64,000 nt of DNA from Streptomyces sp. WZ-12 (GTDB lineage: Bacteria > Actinomycetota > Actinomycetes > Streptomycetales > Streptomycetaceae), in assembly GCF_028898845.1 (NCBI RefSeq), contig NZ_CP118574.1:868001-932000 (forward strand), written 5' to 3'. The stretch's first letter is position 1, and every line of letters starts with the position of its first letter. The notes below the pieces were generated by a model. It was not told the origin of the DNA and searched no databases. It worked only from the letters and a program-made list of their open reading frames with translations. Shown piece by piece: positions 9,559 to 19,232 of the stretch. A program made the translations under genes and the position numbers.

Positions 9559-11859
9559 ATGAGCAGCAATGAGGGCCCGATAGACGACCCGGTCGACGAC
9601 CTGTCGGTGACTTCGCCCAAGACGTGGGCGACCGGCATGCCCGCGGTCACCCACGCGCTGCAGTACTCGCTGTCCCAGACATCGGTACGCCGCACCGCGC
9701 TGACGCTGCTGAACATCAATCAGGCCAAGGGCTTCGACTGCCCGGGCTGTGCCTGGCCGGAACCGGGTCCGGGGAAGCGGCACTTCAACGAGTACTGCGA
9801 GAACGGCGCCAAGCACATCAACGACGAGGCCACCGGGCGGCGCGTCAGCGCGGACTTCTTCCGCGAGCACTCGATCGCGGAGTTGGGGCGCGCGTCGGAC
9901 TACTGGCTCAACCAACAGGGGCGCCTGACCGAGCCGATGGTCAAGCGGCCCGGTGCGAGCCACTACGAGCCGATCGACTGGGACGAGGCGCTCGGTCTGC
10001 TCGCCGACGAGCTGCGCGGGCTCGACTCCCCCGACCAGGCGCTGTTCTACACCTCGGGGCGGCTCAACAACGAGGCCGCGTTCCTGTTGCAGTTGTTCGC
10101 CCGCGCCTACGGCACCAACAACCTGCCCGACTGTTCCAACATGTGCCACGAGTCCAGCGGGTTCGCGCTCCAGGAGACGTTGGGCATCGGCAAGGGCAGC
10201 GTCTCGTTGGACGACATCCACACCGCCGACCTGGTCTTCGTCGTGGGGCAGAACCCCGGCACCAACCACCCGCGGATGCTCTCCGCGCTGGAGGAGACCA
10301 AGCGCAACGGCGGCCGGGTCATCGCGGTCAACACGCTTCCCGAGGCCGGCCTGATCCGGTTCAAGCACCCGCAGAAGGCGCGGGGCGTGGTCGGTCGGGG
10401 CACCGCTATCGCCGACCAGTTCCTGCACATCCGCGCCGGCGGTGACCTGGCCCTGTTCCAGGCGCTCAACCGGTTGTTGTTGGAGGCGGAGGACGCGGCG
10501 CCGGGCACCGTTCTCGACCGGGCGTTCATCGACGCCCACACCACCGGTTACGCCGACTTCGCGGCCCAGGCACGGACGGTCTCCTGGGATGACGTCCGCA
10601 CCGCCACCGGGCTGTCCCGCGAGAAGATCGAGCGGGTGCACGAGCAGGTCCTGGCGAGCGGGAAGGTCATCGTGTGTTGGGCGATGGGCCTGACCCAACA
10701 CAAGCACGGCGTGCCCACCATCCGCGAGATCGTCAACTTCCTCCTGCTGCGCGGCAACGTGGGCAGGCCGGGCGCGGGGGTGTGCCCGGTCCGTGGCCAC
10801 AGCAATGTGCAGGGCGACCGCACGATGGGCGTGTGGGAGCGGATGCCGAAGGAGTTCCTGGACGCCCTCGGGCGGGAGTTCGGCTTCACCCCGCCGGAGC
10901 GGCACGGCCTGGACTCGGTGGACGCCATCCGGGCCATGCGCGACGGCGGGGCCACGGTCTTCCTCGGCGTCGCCGGCAACTTCGTGCGGGCCACCCCGGA
11001 CAGCGCCGTCACCGAGGACGCGATGCGACGGTGCCGGCTCACCGCGCACATCTCCACCAAGCTCAACCGCTCGCACGCGGTGTGCGGCGAGACCGCGCTG
11101 ATCCTGCCCACGTTGGGCCGCAGCGACCGGGACGTCCAGGCGACCGGCGAGCAGTTCTACACGGTCGAGGACTCGATGAGCGAGGTGCACGCCTCCCGCG
11201 GCAAGCTGCCGCCCGCCGCACCGCACCTGCTCAGCGAGGTCGCCATCGTCTCCCGGCTGGCGCGCCGGACGTTGGGGTCCGAACCCGCCATCCCCTGGGA
11301 GGAGTTCGAGGCCGACTACGGCACCGTCCGCGACCGGATCGCCCGCGTCATACCCGGCTTCGAGGACTTCAACGCCCGGGTGGCCCGGCCCGGCGGCTTC
11401 CGCCTGCCCAACCCCGTCAACGAACGGGTCTTCCGCACCCCGAGCGGCAAGGCGGTCTTCACCCACAACGCGTTCACCATGCCCGAGATCCCCGAGGGGC
11501 ATCTGCTGTTGCAGACGCTGCGCTCCCACGACCAGTGGAACACCGTCCCGTACGCGATGAACGACCGCTACCGCGGCATCCACAACGCCCGCCGGGTCGT
11601 GCTCGTCAACCCGGACGACCTGGCGGCGCTCGGCCTGGCCGACCGGGACGTGGTGGACCTGGTGAGTGTCTGGCGCGACGGTGTGGAGCGGCGGGCGGAG
11701 CGGTTCGTGGCGGTTTCCTACCCCACCACCCGCGGCTCGGCCGCCGCCTACTACCCCGAGACCAACGTCCTGGTCCCCCTCGACAGCGTGGCCGACTTCA
11801 GCAACACGCCCACCTCGAAGAGCGTGCTGGTCCGCCTGGAACGCGTCGGGGCGGCCTGA
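9559..11859 (+). CDS. FdhF/YdeP-family molybdopterin oxidoreductase
   Basis: 766 residues, the usual length of the YdeP/TIGR01701 group of cytoplasmic bis-MGD enzymes. Near residue 63 [12 protein letters not shown] supplies only part of a cluster-binding site, as in this group, which lacks the full four-Cys motif of formate dehydrogenases. [11 protein letters not shown] carries the region where the Mo ligand normally sits. The molybdopterin domains ([30 protein letters not shown]) are complete, and the C-terminal molydop-binding domain runs to the end. E. coli YdeP is linked to acid resistance; true substrates are unknown. fdhD follows 73 bases downstream, as expected for an enzyme needing a sulfurated cofactor. 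Start: ATG 9559 after AAGGGGACGG. Confidence 0.92.
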   Translation: MSSNEGPIDDPVDDLSVTSPKTWATGMPAVTHALQYSLSQTSVRRTALTLLNINQAKGFDCPGCAWPEPGPGKRHFNEYCENGAKHINDEATGRRVSADFFREHSIAELGRASDYWLNQQGRLTEPMVKRPGASHYEPIDWDEALGLLADELRGLDSPDQALFYTSGRLNNEAAFLLQLFARAYGTNNLPDCSNMCHESSGFALQETLGIGKGSVSLDDIHTADLVFVVGQNPGTNHPRMLSALEETKRNGGRVIAVNTLPEAGLIRFKHPQKARGVVGRGTAIADQFLHIRAGGDLALFQALNRLLLEAEDAAPGTVLDRAFIDAHTTGYADFAAQARTVSWDDVRTATGLSREKIERVHEQVLASGKVIVCWAMGLTQHKHGVPTIREIVNFLLLRGNVGRPGAGVCPVRGHSNVQGDRTMGVWERMPKEFLDALGREFGFTPPERHGLDSVDAIRAMRDGGATVFLGVAGNFVRATPDSAVTEDAMRRCRLTAHISTKLNRSHAVCGETALILPTLGRSDRDVQATGEQFYTVEDSMSEVHASRGKLPPAAPHLLSEVAIVSRLARRTLGSEPAIPWEEFEADYGTVRDRIARVIPGFEDFNARVARPGGFRLPNPVNERVFRTPSGKAVFTHNAFTMPEIPEGHLLLQTLRSHDQWNTVPYAMNDRYRGIHNARRVVLVNPDDLAALGLADRDVVDLVSVWRDGVERRAERFVAVSYPTTRGSAAAYYPETNVLVPLDSVADFSNTPTSKSVLVRLERVGAA

Positions 11860-11932
11860 ACGTCCCGGCCCGCGGGCCGATTCCGCACGGCCACCGACGG
11901 CGCACGCCGCACGACAGGAGGAGGAGCCGACC

Positions 11933-12757
11933 ATGGGGCGAGTGACGGTACGACGGCGGGTGTTGCGGGTGCGGGAGGGGGTGCCCACCCGGCGCCCGGA
12001 CACCCTGGCCGCCGAGGAGCCGATGGAGATCCGGGTCGGCGGGCGGCCGCTGACCGTGACCATGCGCACCCCCGGCGACGACTTCGATCTCGCGGCCGGG
12101 TTCCTGGTGAGCGAGGGCGTGGTGCACCGGGCCGCCGACGTGGCGGGCATCCGCTACTGCGCCGGCGCCACCGCCGACGGCGGCGGCAACACCTACAACA
12201 CCGTCGACGTCGTCCTCTCCCCCGGCGTGACCGCTCCGGACGCGTCGCTGGAGCGCAACTTCTACACCACCTCTTCGTGCGGGCTGTGCGGCAAGGCCAG
12301 TCTGGACGCGGTGCGCACCACGGCACCGTGGTCGGTGGGTGGGGACCCGCTGCGCACCTCGCCGGCGGCGTTGGCGGCGCTGCCCGATCAACTGCGCGCG
12401 GCACAGCGGGTGTTCGACCGGACGGGCGGCCTGCACGCCGCCGGGTTGTTCGGGGCCGACGGCGAGCTGTTGTGCCTGCGCGAGGACGTGGGCCGGCACA
12501 ACGCGGTGGACAAGGTCGTCGGTCATGCCCTGCGGGCCGGCCTGCTCCCGTTGCGCGGGACCGTGTTGATGGTGAGCGGACGGGCCTCGTTCGAGCTGGT
12601 CCAGAAGGCCGTGATGGCGGGTATCCCGCTGCTGGCCGCCGTCTCCGCGCCCTCCTCGCTCGCCGTCGACCTCGCCGAGGAGAGCGGACTGACTCTCGTA
12701 GGCTTTCTCCGGGGCCAGTCGATGAACGTCTACACGGGGGCCGAGCGGCTCCGTTGA
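11933..12757 (+). CDS. fdhD: Formate dehydrogenase accessory sulfurtransferase FdhD
   Basis: 274 residues. FdhD passes sulfur from a cysteine desulfurase to the bis-MGD cofactor before it enters formate-dehydrogenase-like enzymes. The essential CGLCG loop ([14 protein letters not shown]) is present, followed by [15 protein letters not shown] and the C-terminal [12 protein letters not shown] and PSSLAVDLA motifs, so the protein looks intact. GGAGGAGGAG precedes the ATG. It follows the YdeP-like oxidoreductase on the same strand and probably serves it; a LysR regulator starts 24 bases later. Confidence 0.95.
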   Translation: MGRVTVRRRVLRVREGVPTRRPDTLAAEEPMEIRVGGRPLTVTMRTPGDDFDLAAGFLVSEGVVHRAADVAGIRYCAGATADGGGNTYNTVDVVLSPGVTAPDASLERNFYTTSSCGLCGKASLDAVRTTAPWSVGGDPLRTSPAALAALPDQLRAAQRVFDRTGGLHAAGLFGADGELLCLREDVGRHNAVDKVVGHALRAGLLPLRGTVLMVSGRASFELVQKAVMAGIPLLAAVSAPSSLAVDLAEESGLTLVGFLRGQSMNVYTGAERLR

Positions 12758-12781
12758 CCCCCTGACTCCCGGGAGAGAGTG

Positions 12782-13708
12782 ATGTTGTTCCGCCAACTCG
12801 AATACCTGGTGGCACTCGCCCGGGAGCGGCACTTCGCCCGCGCCGCCCAGTCCTGCTTCGTCTCCCAGCCCGCCCTGTCCGAGGCGCTGCGCAAACTGGA
12901 GGAGGAACTGGACGTGTTGCTGGTCCGGCGCGGCCGGACCTACGAGGGCCTCACCCCCGAGGGCGAGCGCATCGTGCGGTGGGCACAGCGCATCCTGGCC
13001 GACCGGGACGCCCTCAAGGACGAGGTGGACGCCCTGCGCACGGGCCTGAGCGGGCGCCTGCGGATCGGCTCGGTGCCGACCGCCTCGGGCGCCGTCTCGC
13101 TGCTCACCGCGCCGTTCTGCGCGGCGCACCCGCTGGCCACCGTGGACGTGGTGGCGGACCTGCGCGCGGAGGACATCCTCCATCAACTGCAGAACTTCGA
13201 GATCGACGCCGGGATCACCTACCTGCCCGAGGAGGCGTCCGACCAGTTCCACACGGTCGCCCTCTACGACGAGCGGTATGTGCTGCTGACCGGCGTCGCC
13301 GACGACCTCGCCCGGCGCTCGACCGCGACCTGGGCCGAGGCGTCCCGCCTGCCTTTGTGCCTGTTGACCAGGCGAATGCAGGGGCGGCGGGTGCTGGACG
13401 AGGTGTTCGCCGACGGCGGTCTGCAACCGGTTCCCAGGGTCGTGACGGACTCGGTGGCCTCGCTGTTCGCCCATGTCAGGACCGGGCGGTGGGCCAGCAT
13501 CGTGCCGCATGCCTGGCTGCATGTCTTCGGCGTCCCGCACGGCATGCGGGCGGTCCCTTTGGTGGAGCCCGTCCACACCACTCCGATAGGGCTGGTGATC
13601 ACCGCCCGGGAGCCCGGTTCGGCCATGGCCCGCGCCCTGTTGGAGACCGCCCGCCGCACCGACGTCGCCGCGGTCCTGGACACCCTGCCGGGCCATCCCC
13701 CGCTCTGA
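12782..13708 (+). CDS. LysR-family transcriptional regulator
   Basis: 308 residues. The N-terminal winged helix (FRQLEYLVALARERHFARAA followed by CFVSQPALSEALRKLE) is well conserved, and a PBP2-type effector domain follows. It is co-directional with fdhD, and GGGAGAGA lies just ahead of the start; a GTG at 12779 abuts the ATG and could also be used. LysR genes linked to YdeP/FdhD modules are common, so it probably controls this operon. The ligand is unknown. Confidence 0.9.
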   Translation: MLFRQLEYLVALARERHFARAAQSCFVSQPALSEALRKLEEELDVLLVRRGRTYEGLTPEGERIVRWAQRILADRDALKDEVDALRTGLSGRLRIGSVPTASGAVSLLTAPFCAAHPLATVDVVADLRAEDILHQLQNFEIDAGITYLPEEASDQFHTVALYDERYVLLTGVADDLARRSTATWAEASRLPLCLLTRRMQGRRVLDEVFADGGLQPVPRVVTDSVASLFAHVRTGRWASIVPHAWLHVFGVPHGMRAVPLVEPVHTTPIGLVITAREPGSAMARALLETARRTDVAAVLDTLPGHPPL

Positions 13709-13800
13709 TGCCCCACGCCCGGACCGCGCCGCCCCGCCGCGAGCGGGCGCACCGGCAGTGCGTACGATCGACCGGTCCGTCCCGTGAGGAGCCCTGCCTG

Positions 13801-14295
13801 GTGTCCGCCGTCGTCCCGCCGCCGCGCGCGGCCGTCCGTTTGCTGACGGTGCGCCAACTTCCGTACACCGAGGCCGGCGAGGAGCTGAACGCTCTGCTGT
13901 GGTCCGCGGGCCCCGGCTGGCGGATGATCAGCTCCGCCGTCCTCGGCGGGGGCATCGGCGCCCGCGCCTGGGTCCTCAACGCGCAGGTCTCCCACGGCTA
14001 TCGACGCACCGACCCCGCGCGGCACCTGTCCGAGCTGGGCCGGGACGCGGGCGTGCGGGGCGAGGGCGTCGGGCTGATGACGGCCGCCGACGTCTCGCGG
14101 TACGCCCAGGCCCAGGACGGCGGCGTCGAGGCGGTCGCCACCTCGGGCATCTCCGTGCGTGGTTGGGCCGCCGCGCCCGAAGCGGGCGCGCCGTTGCCGG
14201 CCGCGCCGGGCACGATCCGGCCGACCGCTACCGCCACTGACCCACGGCCCACCGCAGGTCCGCCGCCGGGAACGGGGTCCGCTTGCTCCCGGTGA
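13801..14295 (+). pseudogene. cbiZ: C-terminally truncated adenosylcobinamide amidohydrolase (CbiZ)
   Basis: The first 140 residues match CbiZ, which cleaves the amide of adenosylcobinamide-type corrinoids to salvage them. Visible conserved blocks are GPGWRMISSAVLGGGIGARA, WVLNAQV, GVGLMTAADVSRY and VEAVATSGI. The match ends abruptly after AAPGTI near 14220. The frame then runs through low-complexity sequence and stops at 14295, inside the convergent kinase-like gene. Roughly the last 80-100 residues of the usual domain are lost. The start is GTG 13801, with GTGAGGAG about ten bases upstream. It is probably inactive. Confidence 0.75.
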
Positions 14296-15313
14296 GCAGC
14301 CGGCGGTGGAAGTCGTCGAGGAGGAGCGCCGACCGGGCGTGCCGGTCGAGCAGGGCGGCGATCCGCGGGGGCACGCCAGGGCGACGGCCGGCCAGCCAGG
14401 CACGCAGGAAGACTTCGGGGCCGAGGGCGCACTCGCCCGCACCGCCCTGCCACACATCGGGGAGGACGTGGTGGCGCAGGAGGTGCCAGGGGGCGTAGTA
14501 GCGGTCGTAGTCGAGGTGCTCCGTCAGGAACCCGGCCTCCTGGGGCGAGAGCGCGAAGTCGCGGCTCAACGCCAGGCCGAAGTCCGCGAAGTACACCTGC
14601 CGGCCGTCGGTCAGCAGGTTGCGGAAGTGCGCGTCGAAGTGCACCAGTCCGCGGGAGCTCATGAAGGCCGTCCCCCGGGCCAGTTCGTCCTCCACCCACT
14701 GGTAGTGCGCGCCGGCCTCCGACGGGGTGCGGGCCGCGGTGCGGGCGGCGGCGAGCCAGGCGGCGAGGGACTGCGGCAGGTGTTCCAGGAAGAGCACCAG
14801 ACTGGCGGAGGCCCGGCCGATGGCCTCCAGCCGGCGGCGCACGGCGGGTTCCCCCTCCCAGTGGGCGACCGCCCCGTCGATGCCGCCGAACTCGTCGACG
14901 AAGCCTTCCGGCGGGCCATCGGGCAGCACCCGCCAGTGGTACAGCAGGGGAAAGCCGGCGTGCGCGCCCGCCAGGACCCATCCGGTGGTCAGCAGGTGTG
15001 CGGCCAGCTCGCGCCAGGCACCGAACCCGGCGGAGCCGATCCCGTACTGGTAACAGAGCGGCAGATCAAAGAGGTTGGCGGTCGAGCGCAGGTGTTCCGG
15101 GCGCAGTTCGAGGTCGGTCAGCGGGATGCGTTTGACGAAGACGCGCACCCCTTCGACGTCCAACTGCGCGGCTCGGCCGCCGATCCCCACCCCCAGGGAC
15201 GGGGCCGCGGCGATCGCGTCGCGGAGCCGTTGGTCACCGAACTGGGACAGCCGGGTCCCCACCATCGCATAGGCGGACCGGCGCGCCGCGCGCCGCGACT
15301 CGGCTTCGTTCAT
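14228..15313 (-). CDS. Kinase-like phosphotransferase (protein kinase / APH fold)
   Basis: 361 residues. The catalytic loop GLVHFDAHFRNLL (H-x-D-x-x-x-x-N) and a following metal-binding YFADFGLAL (DFG) identify the fold. The ATP lysine is probably in VRVFVKRIPL near residue 65. There is no membrane segment. Such stand-alone kinase-like proteins occur beside natural-product and defence genes; the substrate cannot be deduced. The ATG at 15313 has GGAG eight bases upstream; a TTG at 15325 in the same frame is less likely. Its 3' end overlaps the truncated cbiZ frame by 68 bases on the opposite strand. Confidence 0.8.
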   Translation of the reverse strand: MNEAESRRAARRSAYAMVGTRLSQFGDQRLRDAIAAAPSLGVGIGGRAAQLDVEGVRVFVKRIPLTDLELRPEHLRSTANLFDLPLCYQYGIGSAGFGAWRELAAHLLTTGWVLAGAHAGFPLLYHWRVLPDGPPEGFVDEFGGIDGAVAHWEGEPAVRRRLEAIGRASASLVLFLEHLPQSLAAWLAAARTAARTPSEAGAHYQWVEDELARGTAFMSSRGLVHFDAHFRNLLTDGRQVYFADFGLALSRDFALSPQEAGFLTEHLDYDRYYAPWHLLRHHVLPDVWQGGAGECALGPEVFLRAWLAGRRPGVPPRIAALLDRHARSALLLDDFHRRLLTGSKRTPFPAADLRWAVGQWR

Positions 15314-15714
15314 CGGGAACTCCAAGGTGACTGCCGCACAACCCTTGACGTCGCATCATGCCACCGCGCCACGAACTGGCCATCATTTCAACGCAGTTGG
15401 GCGAACTCGGCGCGACGAGGTCGAACTGACCGGGTGGTGGCCGGACTGGCCGCGCTGGCCGGACCGACCGGACTGGTCCCACCGGCCGGACACAGAGCCC
15501 TGCCGGAAAGTACACCAGCATCTCAGCGCACATGCCCCCGGCAGCCATCGCACCAGCCAATTTCACGCTTTCTCCAGGCACTGACCAATATTCCGCCTCA
15601 TGCGGAATCAATCGTGAAGCTCAAGAATTGGCCTGTTTTGGCTGAACCAACGATGGCGCACCGTGCCAGCGTCGCCATGACAACGACCGCCCATGCCAAC
15701 AGAAGGGGGAGCGC
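15314..15714. other. Intergenic region with CCGG-rich repeats and an inverted repeat
   Basis: No gene. Around 15430-15495 the sequence is made of imperfect repeats of CCGGACTGG/CCGGACCG. At 15590-15608 ATTCCGC and GCGGAAT flank CTCAT, a 7-bp inverted repeat that could be an operator ahead of the small membrane protein gene. The last 150 bases are AT-richer than their surroundings, as expected of a promoter. Confidence 0.4.
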
Positions 15715-15924
15715 ATGACACGGCATTCTCGGCGACTGGCCTGGAGGATTCTTCCGGCACTGTCAGCCGCTCTCGTCTTGCTGGCAACGACCGCCCACTT
15801 CCAACCCGCACTCTGCTGGATCGCCGCACTCACCCTGATGGTGATTTTCGGACTCGCGCCCACGAGGAAGACATCCGGCAAGAGGGATACGGGCCTCCCG
15901 CCAAGAAGCACCGGAGCGGGGTAG
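15715..15924 (+). CDS. Small membrane protein
   Basis: 69 residues with two predicted membrane segments (ILPALSAALVLLATTA and LCWIAALTLMVIFGLA) after a basic N-terminus (TRHSRRLAWR), ending in a basic, Gly/Pro-rich tail. AGAAGGGGGAG directly precedes the ATG, a strong ribosome binding site that supports translation. No family recognised; function unknown. Confidence 0.7.
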   Translation: MTRHSRRLAWRILPALSAALVLLATTAHFQPALCWIAALTLMVIFGLAPTRKTSGKRDTGLPPRSTGAG

Positions 15925-15931
15925 TTGTAGT

Positions 15932-16177
15932 TCAGCGCCCCTGGCGGCGGGAGAGGTCGAAGCGGCGCAACACCCGCACCAGACGCCAGACCGCGGCAGT
16001 TGCGGCCAGCACACCACCGGCCGCCAGCAGGCCCTTACCCGCCGGCTCGGCAACGCCAACAGCCAACGCAGGGACCAGCGCCACGGCGAAGACGGCCGCC
16101 GCCCATGCCGCAGCCGTCAGCGGCCCCGAGCACTCCCGCGATCGGCAGCGCTCAACTCGGCTTGGTGGCGGAGACAA
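15932..16177 (-). CDS. Small membrane protein downstream of methyltransferase
   Basis: Up to 81 residues with two membrane segments (LTAAAWAAAVFAVALVPALAV and GLLAAGGVLAATAAVW) and a basic C-terminus (RLVRVLRRFDLSRRQGR). The only start upstream of the first membrane segment is TTG 16177, which overlaps the methyltransferase stop by 26 bases, so translation would be coupled. The start is uncertain. Function unknown. Confidence 0.5.
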   Translation of the reverse strand: MSPPPSRVERCRSRECSGPLTAAAWAAAVFAVALVPALAVGVAEPAGKGLLAAGGVLAATAAVWRLVRVLRRFDLSRRQGR

Positions 16178-16937
16178 CCACGGTGGGCACCCAAGGACCG
16201 CTCCACCACATTCGTGCCCCCGCGCCGCGGCGGGTCACGTCGGAGCATCCGAGTCGTTGCAGATGGGCGCCGTACTGGCGGGTGTTGCGGAGATCGGCGA
16301 TGACGAGGCGGCCGCCGGGCCTGAGCACGCGTACCGCCTCCTCGATCGCCGAGGCGCGGCCGGTGGGATCGGAGATGTTGTGGATCGCCAGGCTGCTGAT
16401 CACGACGTCGAATCGTCCTTCCTCGAAGGGGAGTTGGGTCATGTCGGCCGTGTGGAGCTCGACGCGGTCGGCGACGCCTTCCGCCCGTGCGTTGCGTTCG
16501 GTGACGGCGGGATGGTTGCCGCTTTGGTCCTGACTGCGCCACAGGTCGACGCCGTAGGCCCGGCCGTCGGGAACGCGGCGGGCGGCCGCCAGGAGCACCG
16601 CTCCCCGCCCACAGCCCAGGTCGAGGATCTCTTCGTCGCCACGGAGCGCCAGTTCGTCGAGGAGCTTCTCCCAGACGAGGAACTTGCCGCGCCGGGTCAC
16701 GTACAGGAACAACCCCGCGGCGGCGAGTACCAGGCAGCCGGCGAGGACCGCCCAGGGCGCGGGGGCGAGGCCATCGACGGCCAGGGAGACCACGCCCCAA
16801 CCCAACAGTCCGACGCCCACCACCCCGTACAGCGCCGGAATGTAGGGGGCGTCGATGCCGTACGCCCCACGACGCCCCGCCGAAGTCCCAGTTGATGCAC
16901 GGTAGTTCAAGGTCCCTCCCCGCCCGTCACCGTCCAC
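16152..16937 (-). CDS. Membrane-anchored class I SAM methyltransferase
   Basis: Up to 261 residues. Two N-terminal membrane segments (ALYGVVGVGLLGWGVVSLAV and WAVLAGCLVLAAAGLFLYV) precede a UbiE/Methyltransf_11 domain with EILDLGCGRGAVLL (motif I), the acidic end of beta-2 (YGVDLW), and VRVLRPGGRLVIADL (motif III). The first start is GTG 16937, without a clear ribosome binding site; a TTG at about 16910 behind GGAGGG is an alternative that would keep both membrane spans. The substrate is unknown; membrane anchoring suggests a lipid or quinone-like molecule. Confidence 0.8.
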   Translation of the reverse strand: MDGDGRGGTLNYRASTGTSAGRRGAYGIDAPYIPALYGVVGVGLLGWGVVSLAVDGLAPAPWAVLAGCLVLAAAGLFLYVTRRGKFLVWEKLLDELALRGDEEILDLGCGRGAVLLAAARRVPDGRAYGVDLWRSQDQSGNHPAVTERNARAEGVADRVELHTADMTQLPFEEGRFDVVISSLAIHNISDPTGRASAIEEAVRVLRPGGRLVIADLRNTRQYGAHLQRLGCSDVTRRGAGARMWWSGPWVPTVVVSATKPS

Positions 16938-17496
16938 ATGGTCAGTCCCACGGTAGTCAGTCCCAGGTTAGGGCTTCCGCCGGCGGCTTCCCTTCCCCCT
17001 TGTGACGGCGCTTCTGACTGCCGCCCGTGGCTGCCAAGTGTCACGACTGCCTGTGGTTGTCACCGTGACCTTGCTCCGGCCGGAGCGGGCGGGACATCCG
17101 CCGGGCCGGAGTTGGCGCATCTCGACATGCGAAGCGTGCGGTGCGACAGATTCCGCGGCGGGGAGGTGGAGGAGAGGCGGACGGGGCCGGCCATGACATG
17201 GCACCCGGGGCGGGCGGCTGGGCGCACCGACGTGCGAAGGGCAGTGCGCCCAGCCTCTTCCCGTCCGTCCATTCCCGACGGGCCTGCTCCGACGCTAGGC
17301 GTTGGCCAGGCAGGCCGCCAGGCAAGCACGTCCGTCTTCGGTACCCGCGGGAGAACGGGGCGCGGGCGGGCTCCCGGCTCTACGCAGGGGTCTTGGCCAG
17401 AATCCGGGTGAGACCTGCCGCCCTGCCCCTACGCAGTGGGGAGTTGGGCCCGCTCCAGCCGGCCCATCAGCTCAGACGCCGCCCTATCGTGCCTCC
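16938..17496. other. Long intergenic region
   Basis: 559 bases between divergent genes. I find no supported gene on either strand, no tRNA and no clear operator. It must contain both promoters. Confidence 0.4.
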
Positions 17497-18705
17497 ATGA
17501 GGAAACTCCACCGTGCCGCGGCGACCGCACTGCTCGCCCTCTCCCTGCCCCTGTCCCTGCCCCTGTCGGCCGCCGCCTCAGATACCGCCTCCCGTACGGC
17601 CTTCGCCACGACCGCCGCTGCGCCGCCATCCGTCCGGCCCGCGCAGGCCGTCCAGCTCGCGCTCCCCCGCCCCACCGGTCCGCATGCGGTGGGACGCAGC
17701 GTCGTGCCCCTCGTCGACAAGAGCCGCCGTGATCCCTGGGTTCCCTCATCGGGGGCGCGGAAGCTGATGCTCTCCGTGTACTACCCGGCACACCGGGGAA
17801 GCGGCCACCCCTCTGCCTACATGACCACCGAGGAGGCCCAACTGATCCTGGCGAGCCAGCACTTGGAGAAGACGGTGCCCGCCCGGACGCTGAGCGCTAC
17901 CCGCACCTACGCGCGTACCGATGCGCGACCCGCGTCCGGCAGGTATCCGCTGGTCGTGCTCTCGCCCGGCTTCGGGCTGCCGCGCACCACCCTCACCCTG
18001 CTCGCCGAGGATCTGGCCAGTCATGGGTACGTGGTCGCGACCGTCGACCACGCCTACGAAGCGGTCGGCACGTCCTTCCCCGGCGGGCGCACGCTCACCT
18101 GTACCGCCTGTGACACGGTCAAGCCGGATCAGCTCGGCATCGTCACCGCGAGCCGGGCCAAGGACCTGTCCTTCGTGATCGATGAGCTGACGGGACGCCA
18201 TCCTGCCTGGAAATACGGGTGGTTGATCGATCCGAGGCGCATCGGCATGGCGGGGCACTCCATCGGCGGGGACAGCACCGCGCGCACCATGGCCTCCGAC
18301 GGCCGGGTGCGGGCGGGCATGAACATGGACGGCGCGTTCAATGTACCCATCCCTGCCGCCGGGCTTCGGGGCAAGCCCTTCATGTTGCTGGGCAACGCCG
18401 AACACCGGCCCGGCCAGGACGGCACGTGGGACGAGGGGTGGGCCCGGCTGGACGGTTGGAAGCGGTGGTTGACCGTCTCCGGCGCCCACCACGTCAGCTT
18501 CCTCGACCTGCCCGTCCTGGCGGCCCAGCTCGGGGTGCACGATCCTGCCGCGTCGCTGTCGGGGCGGCGCGCGGCGCAGATCACGCGGCGCTACGCCGGC
18601 GCCTTCTTCGACCGGCATCTGCGCGGTATTCGGGAACCGTTGCTCGACGGCCCCTCGAAGGCCAACCCGGAAGTCCGGTTCGAGCTGCCCCATGGCGGTG
18701 TCTGA
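17497..18705 (+). CDS. Secreted alpha/beta hydrolase (PAF-acetylhydrolase / lipase family)
   Basis: 402 residues with a Sec signal peptide (RKLHRAAATALLALSLPLSL followed by PLSAAAS). The hydrolase core shows PLVVLSPGFG at the oxyanion region, the nucleophile elbow GMAGHSIGGD (Ser of GHSIGG), and a C-terminal GAHHVSF that supplies the catalytic His. The layout matches bacterial PAF-AH-like esterases and Streptomyces lipases. ATG 17497 is chosen because it starts the signal peptide. It probably acts outside the cell on short-chain esters or phospholipids. Confidence 0.88.
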   Translation: MRKLHRAAATALLALSLPLSLPLSAAASDTASRTAFATTAAAPPSVRPAQAVQLALPRPTGPHAVGRSVVPLVDKSRRDPWVPSSGARKLMLSVYYPAHRGSGHPSAYMTTEEAQLILASQHLEKTVPARTLSATRTYARTDARPASGRYPLVVLSPGFGLPRTTLTLLAEDLASHGYVVATVDHAYEAVGTSFPGGRTLTCTACDTVKPDQLGIVTASRAKDLSFVIDELTGRHPAWKYGWLIDPRRIGMAGHSIGGDSTARTMASDGRVRAGMNMDGAFNVPIPAAGLRGKPFMLLGNAEHRPGQDGTWDEGWARLDGWKRWLTVSGAHHVSFLDLPVLAAQLGVHDPAASLSGRRAAQITRRYAGAFFDRHLRGIREPLLDGPSKANPEVRFELPHGGV

Positions 18706-18872
18706 CCCCCCCCTGCGGAACGGCGAGTTAGCGGTGCGAGCAACACAACGCCCCGGTCCGGCCCGCCTGTTGGCGGTCCGCCGGGGCGCCCTCGTCCACT
18801 GCCAGGTGACCGGCGTGATCGTGAGGCCGGGCGGCTCTCCCCCCGTGGCAGAGCCACCCGGCCGGTCTAGTA

Positions 18873-19136
18873 ACCACCGCCGCCGACCACACCGCGCGCC
18901 TGTGGGACGTCCGCTCCCAACGCCCCGCCGGCGTCCTGACCAGCTCGACGATCCCCGTCATGGGCGCCTGGTTCTCCCCCGACGGCCGCACCCTGGCCAC
19001 CGTCAACAGCGACCGCACCGCCCACCTATGGGACATCGACGCCTCCGGCGTCGCCCGCCGCACCTGCACCGTGATCGACACCCAACGCTGGTCCCGCCTC
19101 CTCCCGGACCTATCGGCGGCCGGAGTGTGCCGCTAG
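18873..19136 (+). pseudogene. C-terminal remnant of a WD40-repeat protein
   Basis: About 87 residues in one frame with two repeats ending in the WD signature: ADHTARLWDVRSQRPAG, then APDG-like GAWFSPDGRTLATV and DRTAHLWDIDAS, then a Cys-containing tail (RRTCTVIDTQRWSRLLPDL) ending AAGVCR. That tail is typical of the ends of large actinobacterial WD40 proteins. There is no start or ribosome binding site; the frame is blocked just upstream. It is a fragment of a gene lost by rearrangement. Confidence 0.65.
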
Positions 19137-19232
19137 ACAACGCCCGCCCTGCCCCTCACAACCCATCAACAACGCGCAGATCCATACAAACAGTTCGCCC
19201 CACCCAACACCCGTTCAGTAACGTCGCCCCTG

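Noticed and set aside
9349..12150. Antisense frame of 933 codons opposite the molybdoenzyme gene
   Set aside because: It is the shadow of a strongly conserved gene; composition is unlike a protein and no family is visible.
11798..13696. Antisense frame of 632 codons opposite fdhD and the LysR gene
   Set aside because: Runs through two well-identified genes on the other strand; high-GC shadow.
17302..17496. N-terminal extension of the secreted lipase
   Set aside because: Precedes a clear signal peptide and shows no protein-like composition; ATG 17497 preferred.
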